DNA of 64,000 nucleotides from Stemphylium vesicarium (Eukaryota > Ascomycota > Dothideomycetes > Pleosporales > Pleosporaceae). The position numbers and the translations under genes were made by a program. The notes under the pieces were generated by a model that was given only the letters and a program-made list of their open reading frames with translations, was not told where the DNA came from and did not search any database. Of this stretch, positions 1-9,700 are shown piece by piece. Position 1 is the stretch's first letter. Every line of letters begins with the position of its first letter. Where the stretch lies: positions 1-64,000 of the forward strand of contig QXCR01000142.1 in the NCBI GenBank assembly GCA_004380135.1, given 5' to 3'.

Positions 1-198
1 GACAAGTTCAAATTCTTGTTGTGGGCTGAGTAATTGCTGTTGTTTTGCTTTGGCTGCATAGCTGGCCTGCTTGCCTTGGTGTCGGCGCGCCAACGTCGAT
101 CGGTCAACTCCGAATTTTTCAGAGACTTTCTGGTACGAGAATTGTTCTCCTTCTTTGTGCGATTCGATTGCTTCAATTGCTTTTTGAATTGGATCCAT
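1..198 (-). CDS. Fot1/pogo-type transposase, N-terminal part (cut by window edge)
   Basis: Reading leftward from the ATG at 198 gives 66 uninterrupted codons that run off the window. The peptide begins MDPIQKAIEAIE and contains FSYQKVSEKFGVDRSTLARR, a psq-type helix-turn-helix as found at the N-terminus of Fot1/pogo (Tc1-mariner superfamily) DNA transposases of ascomycetes; this domain binds the terminal repeats. The DDE catalytic domain would lie outside the window. Unlike the facing copy on the plus strand, the visible part has no stop or frameshift, so this element could be younger. The two peptides are clearly related but not the same family member. The family call is firm; whether the gene is intact cannot be judged here. 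Confidence 0.75.
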   Translation of the reverse strand, partial: MDPIQKAIEAIESHKEGEQFSYQKVSEKFGVDRSTLARRHQGKQASYAAKAKQQQLLSPQQEFELV

Positions 199-284
199 AG
201 TCGTTGAGTTATGGGGCGTTGAAGATAGCGTGTTCGCGATGTTGTGATGCCGCGCCCGGGCGGCACGCGAACATGGGCATTACG

Positions 285-314
285 CGCGCACGGACTGTAC
301 CATGCCCGTGCGCG
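285..314. repeat. Inverted repeat between two divergent transposase genes
   Basis: CGCGCACGG (285-293) and its exact complement CCGTGCGCG (306-314) flank a 12-nt loop, in the 200-bp spacer between the two transposase start codons (198 and 399). It may be the abutting terminal inverted repeats of two Fot1-like elements or a transposase binding site. I could not delimit full terminal repeats or a TA target duplication. Confidence 0.4.
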
Positions 315-398
315 AAACGAGCCAGTTCGCGGGTCGAGCCACCCCACCATGATCGTGATGTAACTGTCCCAACTTCAACGCCATATAACCCCACCACC

Positions 399-1472
399 AT
401 GGATTCGATTCAAGGAGTGATTGAATATTTGGAATTGTGTGAAGCTGGAGAGAAATTCTCGTATCGCGAAGTCACAAAAATGTTCGGTGTTAACCGAACG
501 ACGCTGTCGCGGAGGCACAGAGGTGTGCAGCGCAATCATCGCGCAGGCACAACACCAGCTCGTACTCAACCCACAACAAGAGGAGAAACTTGTCAAATAT
601 ATAGAAAGATGAACGAGAGACGGCTTGCCACCCACCAGAAGCATGCTGCAAAATTTCGCCACTGCGGTTGCAAAGTTGGAGGTCTCTGACAGCTGGATCA
701 TCGGTTTCTACATCGCCATGCCGATAAGCTCACCGCTAAATGGAGCGCCGGGATAGATCGTCAGCGCCATTTAGCTTACAGTAGGCGCAAGTACGAGCTG
801 TACTTCAACCTATTATATTCCAAGATGCGTGAACACGGCGTTGACGAGCGCAACACGTTCAATAGAGATGAGAAAGGCTTTTTTGTCGGCATTAATAGCC
901 GCACCAAAAGGATAGTCTCTAAGGCAATTTGGGAGTCAAAAGCGCGCACCTCAGCGCTTAGAGATGGAAATAGAGAACGGGTAATGCTGCTGGCTTGCGT
1001 ATGCGCTTCTAGAGAGGCATTACCGCCAGCTCTCATCTACCAGGGCACCTCTGGGATTCAATCGACCTGGGTTGACGACCTTGTAGCCGAACAACACCAG
1101 ATTTTCATCTCCCATTCGGCGACGGGATAGTCAAACAATGACCTGGGGCTTGCCTGGCTTCAGCAGGTGTTCGATCGCTATACAGCAGCCAAAGCTCGCC
1201 ATCAATGGTGGCTTCTGATCCTTGACGGCCACGGCAGCCACCTCACGCGCGAAATTTTGAAGCATTGCGACGCCAATCGCATCCTACTCATGGTATTTCC
1301 ACCTCATTCAACACACAGCTTGCAGCCGCTCGATGTCGTCCTCTCCGCGCCGCTTTCGAGGCACTACACCGAGGAGCTCATCACCTATCTCCAGCGAACC
1401 CAGGCCTCACGAGTATCACGAAACGCGACTTCTACAGCAACTTTTCCGCGGTACTTCAGGGATACGTTCTGA
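399..1472 (+). pseudogene. Degraded Fot1/pogo transposase (DDE superfamily), several disruptions
   Basis: From the ATG at 399 the sequence encodes a psq-type helix-turn-helix (FSYREVTKMFGVNRTTLSRR). It shifts frame near 525, meets a TGA at 610-612, continues with GLPPTRSMLQNFATAVAKLE, shifts frame again near 700, then reads through the DDE domain: NRDEKGF near 860, LILDGHGSHLT near 1220 and PPHSTHSLQPLDV near 1300. A TAG at 1128-1130 stands where family members have TGG (context TG-W-SNNDLGLAW). That TGG to TAG change is CpA to TpA on the minus strand, the preferred repeat-induced point mutation (RIP) context. Known for the family: cut-and-paste transposition at TA sites. Inference: a dead element mutated by RIP plus indels. 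The frame closes with TGA at 1470-1472. Confidence 0.82.
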
Positions 1473-1526
1473 GATGAAGCCTCTACATGCAGAGTAGCCA
1501 GGCGGAAACTGATGCAGGCATGTGAC

Positions 1527-2028
1527 TCACCAGGTATCGTCGGGCTGGACCAGTTTGTGACATCGCGGTATTGATAGTGGCATCGAGAAGGGTTGTTGGA
1601 GTGCGCTCTGAAGAAGCTGGAGGTGTGTGTTGTAATCGTTCGTAACAGATCGGCCGGGTCCGCTGTCTTCGCGCTTGATGACTGTTTGTAGGCCGTCCTG
1701 GTCTTGGCTGCCCTCGAGTGTCCAGATGCTATCGCAAAAGCCCTTTCCGATACAGTAGTATTAGAGGCTGGATTGCGGCATAGTTTAATGTAAGTGGGTA
1801 TTTTCGATTCGGAAGTTGTTGTTGGAGTTCTTGTTGCGTATTAAGTGCGCAAGTGTTGCGGGCATTAAGTCCTTCTGAGAAGGTCAGAAGGTCAAGATTG
1901 CGGTTGCCGCATGTGCTATTTGTGTCCAATGGTGCACCTCCGCAAGACACGCGGTAATTACAGATCTCAACTTCCAGTCCCCTTGATTCGGCCAGGAAAT
2001 CGACAGGGTTTACAACCGACTTTTCCAT
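1527..2028 (-). pseudogene. Unrecognised gene remnant next to the transposon
   Basis: Two minus-strand reading frames look coding. The first, from the ATG at 2028, begins MEKSVVNPVDFLAESRGLE and includes Cys-rich stretches. The second, about 1745 to 1527, contains FCDSIWTLEGSQDQDGLQTV and then KREDSGPGRS, and closes with TGA at 1527-1529. A CTAATAC branch-like site followed by GGAAAG (about 1745-1765) could be the end of an intron joining them, but I found no convincing donor. The second frame runs into GTGAGT just before its stop, so a further exon may once have followed where the transposon sequence now starts (about 1490). No family is recognised. Low confidence: it could be a gene truncated by the insertion or an intact small gene that I have spliced wrongly. 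Confidence 0.3.
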
Positions 2029-2207
2029 ATTCTCTTAGTACCATGGTTGAGACAGGCTACCATATTGGCGTCCTTGAACACCATACTTCTCATTCAACAA
2101 CAGCGCTATCGAGCTTCATCAGACTCCCATGGAGCTGTTCACTGATTACAGCCAGCAATACTGTTTTTTGGGACCATTCAAGCCCCTTCCATTAATTTTA
2201 TCAAGTA

Positions 2208-3192
2208 CTATGATATCTTTGCACTGATCTTGCGCATACACTGCACAGTACTGCACGCCGCGTCTCGTGTGGAAATATCAATTCCAGTCTCTTCTGCAAT
2301 CTCGAGTAGTCTCTTCTGCCAGAACTCCCAGCGTTGCGATGGCTGGTCGAACTGCATCATCTCACCATGGGCTTTCCTTTCGTTCCAATGCTTCAGCTCA
2401 TAAAGGCTATTGTAGAGCCTCTCACCGTTATGCTCCACCCATTTGCTCGCAGCGGGCATATGGAACTCCAGTTTGAGCTGGAATTCAGCTTCGCCATCGT
2501 CAGCTGCATCGTACGCCTTGTCTGGGTTGGGCGTCCGCTCAAGTGTTCGGACCATGAATCGAGGCGCGCGATCCCCTGCGGTCAGTAAGTATGGTGCGCG
2601 AATATATCAGAGAGGATGGGAACTGCTCACACCCAAAGATCCCGGCTGCAACAAGTCGAGCTTCCACATCTTGCTGTTTGACGTAGACCTCACATTCATG
2701 CTTCCGCGAGGCTGCGTCTTTGGCTCGCCGTGCAATCTGTCCAGGTGTTCTCCAGAACGCGTCGGACCAGATCATGCAAATCCAGGGAAGCCCTGCCCAC
2801 AGCACCGGCCTTCCATCCGCTTCGTCAAGGAGCTCACCACGGTGGATAGCGTCGGTAACTTTAGTCATTGCTGAAAGCAGAGCGACGAGGTCTGGTGTAC
2901 GAGAGGATGGCCATTCGATGAGTGCGTTCTTGAGTAGATTCCATAATTGACTGAGTGCTACGACATCATCGGAGTAGCCTCCAAGGTCTTGAATACGCGA
3001 CTTGGAGATAGGCTGGGTGATTGCAGTGGCGGCCTGTTCTGCGTTTGTCTTGCCGTTGCAGAAGTCCTTCAACGCCGCGACTTCCTCGCCGTAACACTCT
3101 TTATAAGGATTCCTTTCGTAGCGCTTCAGCTGTGCTTCGAACCACTGGTCATTGATGGACGGTGAGCTATCAGAATACAGGGTGTATGTCAT
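2208..3192 (-). CDS. DUF3632 family protein
   Basis: Two exons, 3192-2631 and 2575-2208, joined across a 55-nt intron (donor GTGAGC, acceptor CGCAG) that fuses GIFG-W to DRAPRFMVRT in phase; 309 residues. The N-terminal half carries ALSQLWNLLKNALIEWPS followed by RPVLWAGLPWICMIWSDAFW, a pattern of the fungal DUF3632 family, whose members are intracellular proteins of unknown biochemical role. There is no signal peptide or membrane segment. The C-terminal half is charged and Trp-rich (KWVEHNGERLYNSL) and probably helical. The neighbours give no functional hint: the transposon remnant lies downstream, and the SGNH hydrolase upstream is on the same strand. The family call rests on pattern memory only. 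Confidence 0.68.
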
Positions 3193-3541
3193 GCTAACAA
3201 TTGTGGGGTTCTTATAATGTCCTAAGGTGTAAGTGATGTTCGTCCAAAGGTGTCAACTTGCAGTCCCCCACCGATGACGTCAAGTGGCCTGAGGGTTGTC
3301 CTTATTTTGGTGGCATAAGCACCAAGCACAGCCTTGCAAGACGCAAGTCTGATGCAGTCTCAAATTGGATACAAGATATGGGTGTGGGCAGAATTTTGTA
3401 GTTGTAGGTAGGGAGTATTCGGGAAGTGGCAATGGAAAAAGAAATAATTGTGCGTGCACGAATTTTGTACCTAGAGGGACCAGGCAACCATGATGCTATA
3501 TGATTTCCCTGCCTGATCCGCGAGCCTGAATATGACTGAAG
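3193..3541. other. Intergenic region, promoter of the DUF3632 gene
   Basis: About 350 bases between two minus-strand genes. It should hold the promoter of the DUF3632 gene and the 3' end of the SGNH hydrolase transcript. I see no clear TATA box, repeat or further gene. Confidence 0.5.
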
Positions 3542-4397
3542 CTAAGCAGGCGCAGGGATCGAATCTGCTACAGCCTTGATTCCGGCATTCCAAATATCAC
3601 CCATGCGCGAGTAACCAGCAGCATTACTGTCAAGCAAGTTAGCTCGTCAATCTTTTGAACATCTCACAAAGAACAGGTGTTACCACTTACGGATGCAAAT
3701 CATCGCTCAGCTCGTTCAAGCTCAAGACGTTCATGTCAACGATAGAAACCTTTGATCCCTTGCTAACCCTCGCAGCGATAATAGCAGGTAGCGCGTTGTT
3801 AAACGTCTTGATGTTGGCGGCAAGACCCGACTTCTTCGAGGGGATGATCTTAGCAACGATAACCGCAGCATTGGGAACAGCCTTAAGAACGTCATCCACC
3901 AAGAGTCCAAGTCGTCTCGGCGCATCAGCATCAGGTTCTGAAGCGGGGTTTCCTCTATTCAAATCGTTTGTACCGGCGTGGATCAGGACAACGTTGGGCT
4001 TCGATGCCAGACCACCAGCAGCGACGCCTCTGATCTGGGAAATGGTGAAGCCGGGGTGGCCTTGGTTGTCGTTGTCGGCCATATTACCGGACTTTTGCGT
4101 GCCAACGAAATCGACGGTGTTACCGGAAGTCTTCAGGTCGGCGAGTAATCGCTCGCGGTATCCATTCGATCCGCCCCCATTGATCCAGCCCCATGTGATG
4201 GAATCGCCTAGTGGCAAGATACGCAGATTTGTCGTTTTGCGTGCGACGAGCGGATCGCGCGACTCATGAGGGAGGCCATTGGTGAAGGAGAGGACTGTAG
4301 CGTGTTAGTTGTTTGTATCGATGTTGTGCATCATAAACATACAGAATGCGAGGATGGCTAGCGGCAAAGCCAACCGATTCATCATGTTCGAAAGCAT
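3542..4397 (-). CDS. Secreted SGNH/GDSL-type hydrolase
   Basis: Three exons (4397-4343, 4294-3691, 3626-3542) give 247 residues. Exon 1 and the start of exon 2 encode a signal peptide (MLSNMMNRLALPLAILAFF, then LSFTNG) with likely cleavage before LPHESRD. SGNH blocks are visible: GDSITWGW (nucleophile Ser, block I), VLIHAGTNDLNRG (Asn, block III) and DDLHP (catalytic Asp-His, block V). The 64-nt second intron falls inside DDLHP and its removal adds NAAGYSRMGDIWNAGIKAV, the usual end of this family. Known: such enzymes are extracellular esterases or acetyl-xylan/carbohydrate esterases. The substrate cannot be told from sequence. Introns are 48 and 64 nt with GTATGT and GTAAGT donors. Confidence 0.88.
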
Positions 4398-5865
4398 TTT
4401 GTCGGAATCTTGAGATTTTTGTCAAGAGCAATGCAAGGGCAGAGGTAAGACGTCCTTTTCATCTCGAGTGGCCAGCTTTACAGCACCCCAGATTTAGCTG
4501 ATTCATGTGGATACCCTCTCAAAGTGACGCGCATGGTCTGAGTTTCTCCGTTATTTTGATGATGCCGAGGAGCTAACGCAGCCCGATCAGCATCAATCTG
4601 CGACAGATTTACACAACGCGGAGCCTCTTTAGGCAGAAGTGATTTTCTGTTGTACATGCTGCGTAGCGAAACTGGGTGCGAAAGTCTGATGAACTGCGGG
4701 AAAGCGGTTGTATTGGTCGTGAAATGGCCTGTCAATCATCAAAGAAAGGTCGCTTGGTTCAGGATGCGCTGTATATGTTTCAAGCAACCTTCGAGATCGC
4801 CATTAGCCTCGGTTGCTTATCGTAATGTTGCGGAGGGCAATTTGGCCATTTGTCCGTGAATTCCCCGCATCCTTGCCCTGGTCGGTGGAACTTGTAGGCA
4901 CGCTACGCTTTAGCGGGCTAACCCGATTCGGCTGGGCTCTTGCAACACCAGCGATGCGATGGGAGCGGCAACTGTCCATCCTCAAAAAACGCGTTTTTCA
5001 ATCTCGGTTGCTTGAAGCCATTTTACCATCTTAGACATCTTGCCATAACAATTACAAGAATGAGATGCTAGAGGTATAATGTGAACTACCTGCTGTACGA
5101 TGGGGGTTGCTGGAGATAGGTTGACGAATTAACAGACGGCGTGATGCTAGAATCGTGGAATGTAAGAAGTATTTGTGATGGTTTTTTTTTCGATTGGTCT
5201 CTCGTGCTGGTACCGTATTAGAGCAATAACAGCTCCACCATGAGTCCGCAAATCACAAGGTACTGAGGCATGGGTGCTGCGAAAGTGAACTGGATGCCTT
5301 CAGTCCAATCTGTACGCTAATCGGACCTTCCTACATATCCATAAAGAAGAGAAGGGTAGAGCAGCTCTGTAAGATTTCGACAAATGAAAAGTGCGATGAT
5401 GCAAATGTAGGTATGCCGTAGCAACCTGATAAGTACCCTGGTACCGAGGTCGATGAAACTGTTATTCGCGAGAGAGTCATATTCAAAGTCATTGCCAATG
5501 AAAACTTAGTCATATCGCCGCTCAGACATTTCAGAAAAAACAATAGGGGCACATGCCCAGACGAACACATCATTGTGCAACAAAAGAGCGGAAGGGAAAA
5601 GTTAATACCAACCAAAGTACATTTTTCACAAGCTAATCTACAATTCCAGCACATTATAAAGGCCACTCCACCTGCCCCATCCAGCGTTTTCCTCATGGAA
5701 TGCCTTTCCTCGTAACAATTGTTGCAAGAAGAAAAAGAGAAAAACGGATCGATGATGAAGGACTTGTCGTGGACAAGACATGGAGCTGAGATCTGAGTAC
5801 GATTGAAAGATAGCATATATGAGAGTTGCCCGGTGTTAGCAAAAGCTATGCAAAAGGTCTTTTCT

Positions 5866-5932
5866 GGTCAGAACTGTTGGTCTCATCACCGGTCCGAAGA
5901 CCTCAGATCGTAACTATTATTGTTCATCATTC
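5866..5932 (-). ncRNA. Candidate box C/D snoRNA, probably intron-encoded
   Basis: On the minus strand the following occur in order: box C ATGATGA (5930-5924), a 17-nt spacer, box D' CTGA (5906-5903), a perfect hairpin GGTC-TTCG-GACC with a UUCG tetraloop (5902-5891), box C' GTGATGA (5889-5883), an 11-nt spacer GACCAACAGTT (5882-5872) and box D CTGA (5871-5868). Order and spacing match a C/D guide RNA; the 11 nt before box D would be the guide. A GTGAGA donor (5936-5931), a TGCTAAC branch-like site near 5835 and an AG near 5793 would place it inside an intron of about 144 nt. I could not assign an rRNA target by eye, and the terminal stem is weak. Confidence 0.5.
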
Positions 5933-6069
5933 TCACCCGCCTTTGAGTATGTAAAGAAGCTGTCTCTTGGCGAATTTATGCTAAAGTGGGGTGTACTGCG
6001 CGGGTATGTGTTCGCTACGATGTAGGTGGCTGTGAGGTGAACGAGGCGCGATCGCGATGGGGTCGTGTG

Positions 6070-6136
6070 CTATGGTGGATGTTAGTAACCGTGGACTGAA
6101 GAAGGAGAGTTATGGAAGAGATCGTGAAGTACATAC
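6070..6136 (-). other. Strong spliceosomal intron of an unassigned minus-strand transcript
   Basis: The minus strand shows GTATGT at 6136, a perfect TACTAAC branch site (6087-6081) and a CCATAG acceptor ending at 6070: a 67-nt intron of high quality. The flanking exons do not encode a convincing protein; a frame from ATG 6145 would give only about 17 codons. Inference: this is the first intron of a non-coding host transcript for the snoRNA candidate at 5866-5932, or of a gene for a very small protein. Confidence 0.5.
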
Positions 6137-6755
6137 TTTGAGAACATATGTTGCAAGTATCCGATATGAAGGATATTGTATGAAGGTTGAGCGGTAAGGG
6201 ATGGAGGAATGAGGAACAGATGCAGGATTAAATACCTACGGTGCAGTGGCCTCTTGAAACTTCCTTCCTTTGGTCCCGAATATCATCATTTTTTCCCATC
6301 TATAGTGGTTGTTGAGGTCTTGGGTAGGTTCGCAACTGCGACATGTAAACTGTGGTAGTTGTGACTACTTCAAATGAGCAAGGACCACACTGGATTTCGG
6401 GGAAGCCGTTTACAGCTAAGATTTACGATAGCTAGACGTCCTCTGGAATTATTCCACGCTACATCGCGGGAGTGTAGTTCTACAGCCCAGTTGACGAGCG
6501 AGACCGTTGTTGTTCTAGCCAGCAAGATGTACACATACGCATATGGCATAGAAGTCCATCAGCATGCCCCATACCTGGATGATTCTCCATGGTAAATGCC
6601 CCAGAGGAAGGCGAACCTCACAAGGACTAGTCCCGCAATCACGCGCGGCAAAAGCATCTTGCTTAAGCCAATAACGAACCGACAAATCTCATTGCAAGAA
6701 GGGTAATTGCGACTAAGTTTCTTCGTTGCCACATCTCACATACACAACCCCTCAC

Positions 6756-9700
6756 TCACACCTCCACCCCACTACTCTCCAACCAAACCACATGCCTCTG
6801 ACTACCAACCCCCATATCCCCCACCCCAACCGTACTACTCTTAACATCCTGTACCACCACGACCGCATCCCCGTAACTTAGCAGATCCGTCTCACAGTTC
6901 AGAATCTCTGATTCGTCCTCCGCGGCATCCTTTCCCTTGTCCGCCTTGGCCTTGATCCTAGGCCGAATCTCCACATTCGGCAATAATGTATTGCCGGGTC
7001 TGAGCGGGATGAGAACAATAGGCCATTCGTGCTCTTGGTCTTCGATGGCGGAAAAGTGCGCGCGGCGCTGGCCGGCGACAAGCCATACGTCGGGGTTTGC
7101 TTCGATGGTGTAAATGAAGTCGATGGGGTCCGTGGGCTCGGTTAGATTGGCGGCGGAAACGAGGCTGGAAGGTGAGGCCCAGCGGCGGCTGTGCGAGATG
7201 CGTAGGGTCGTCATGAGGGGCTGGCCTACCGTCGCTACAGGCGAGTGCAATACTGTAGGTGGTGACTCCAGAGATAGGGAGGCGGTATGCAGGATATGGG
7301 TTTGCGGGATGGATACCGTTATCACCATGCGGCGCGGTGGGTTTGGCGATGGAGGGGCAGCGGCGTGCTGCGCAATTTTTGATGCCGTATCTGTTCCGAG
7401 AAACACGATTTTGTGTTTCTATGGCAAGATATTAGCACGCAAAGAAGATAATGCTTTTCCGGGGATTCCTTACCTCATGCCACTTCTGCAACCATGTCTG
7501 CGTATCGTTGCGGATGATAAGCGGTAGACTTTCAAGGCAATCGGCCCAACCCATGTCTTCGAATGCTCCTAGATCTAGCCTTCCCAATAGCGCCATCTTC
7601 TCGTATTGATGTGGCAAAATACTATGTTCAAGATGGTTGATAAAAGTGTCGGTAAGTAGACGAGCCAAGCGATGGACCGGACTGTTTTCAACGGCGTCGG
7701 CGAAGAACTTCCGCATGCGATCTAGGACATCCTCATTGAGACAACGGTACTCGACAGATAGCGACAGGCTACCAGTAGTGGTAATTCGGCTTTGTCGCTT
7801 TTGTGCAGCAGTCATTGTCTTCTTTGCGACCTTGTACGTGACCGCCACTGGCTGCTTGGGGAACACATTGACTGGTTCTTTCGATCGCCTTGGTGCATGA
7901 ACATCGAACTCTTCAGACCCCTCCAATGAAACATTCAGCAGCTGCAGTGGTATATGGTTGGCGGTCTTGATGTTGAACTTCGAGAACAACGAGTTGCTCT
8001 TGAAATGATCGTGCACATTGACGTCCAACGGCAATTCCACCGGAATGACGAAAGACGAAGTGTACTGGAACTGACCACTTTTCGTGTAATAATCGACGTC
8101 GATCTTGACGGTGAGGTCTTGTAGGATCGTTTCCATGTCGTAAGGCACCTTCAATGTGGCTGTAGAGTTTGCCGCCATCTCTCCGATTGCGACCACTCCT
8201 GGCGTTGGCTTGCCATCTTCAATCTTGACGTCACCGGCTTCTACGCTCGCGTTTGCCGTACGAAGACGTAGTCCTGCAGAAGCGGACTTGAGCCGCACAT
8301 CTGCACGTGTTATCGCATTCCAGCCACTCGAAAACTCAACTTCGATATGGCGAGGCTTGTCGATATGGATAAAATGCGAAAGATAGATGCGAGCCTGAAA
8401 TGCTTCGCTGCGGGGAAAACACAAAATGCGGGCCTTCTTGGCAGCTTTGAGCGAATGCGCGGATACAGACGTGATGATGCCGAGTGGTGTTGTTGCCTCA
8501 GTCTTCTGGAAAGGCTCATGAACGAAGACGATGCGCTTCGCTTCCAATACGATCCTGTCCACCATGTATGGCCCGGTAGTGTTGATCTTCAGACCAATTA
8601 GCGAAATTTCAGCAGAAAACTTGAAGCACTTACGTTGCATCCAATCCACATGCGATTTAATCCCTTCTTCAACTGTATCGTGCCAGTTTCCTCTAGCCAC
8701 ACGTCCTTGGCTTGGTTAGAGACGGCACTAACCAGTCTAATTTTCGCTGCCCGGAGCTCGATCTCATCCTCAAGAAGATGTCGAAATTTCAAATGTAGTT
8801 GGAAACCATCTTTGTCATCGTAGTGTCGCACATAGGGCTCGACTGAGACGTCGCCAAAGTATTTGGCCATCTGAACCGTGACGTCGTACGGGAGCTGCTG
8901 GGAATAGCCGACAATCTCGTGAAAAACATCAGTGGTGTCCACTTCGTCATCGTTCAACCATTTGTGCGACATGTCAGATGTATCGTCCGCACTAATCCGC
9001 TTTGAAGAACCCTTGGATGCCATCCGGCTCGCCGCTGATTTGGCCAGCAAATCTAGCACCGTTCGCACATATTCGTCTTTACGGTTGAGCTTCTTCAAGC
9101 AGCGCGCATGCATCTTGAGCATGGTAGTTTCGACGGTGTTCCACCGAGTTTCCGCAAAGTATGAGGCCATGCGTCCGAAGTACATGGCCGCTGCTGCAAA
9201 ATCACCCAGTTCAAATTTGAGAGCCGCTAGATCCCCGAGCACGCTCTCTGCTGACTTGTGCTGACCCGCAGCCATGTAGTGCTTGACGATCAGATCGCTC
9301 AAGGTCTCGTAGAATTGTCGGAACTGTCCAAGGGAAGACATGGCGGTGACCAGTTGTGCAGCAGATATGCCAAGACGTGACTTTCGAAGCTCAGCTTCTG
9401 GCTTAGCATTTGCCGCTTCCTGCTCCGAGGCACGCTCGGCCTCTTCCTCCTCATCAAGGTTCACGTCTGTCAACTCTTCTTTCGCATTCAGAGAAGCAAC
9501 GACAGCATTCCATCCAATGTTCCATCCCATGCTCTTGCCTGCATGCTCCAGTAATCTTCGTTGGATGGCGTGAAGTTGTGCTCTTGTTCCAGCCAATTCT
9601 TGTAGGCCATTCTTAGCAGAAGGTATCGTACTTGGTTGCCCCGCGGAAGATCGATCGTGGTATTGCCCGTTCTCATATACCACCTGCGAGTTAGCCACGG

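Larger units (their letters stand above)
4398..6755. other. Long gene-poor intergenic region containing a candidate ncRNA locus
   Basis: About 2.36 kb without a convincing protein gene. Open frames here (the longest is 161 codons, minus strand 5816-5331) have random-looking composition and no recognisable domain. The notable content is a strong spliceosomal intron at 6070-6136 and a box C/D-like structure at 5868-5930, both on the minus strand and described separately. Confidence 0.55.

Noticed and set aside
3655..4269. 204-codon open frame on the plus strand
   Set aside because: It lies antisense to the SGNH hydrolase exons; the GC-rich third positions of that gene create the shadow frame.
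5331..5816. 161-codon minus-strand frame rich in Ser, Phe and Cys
   Set aside because: No signal peptide, domain or intron pattern; composition is like random AT-balanced DNA.
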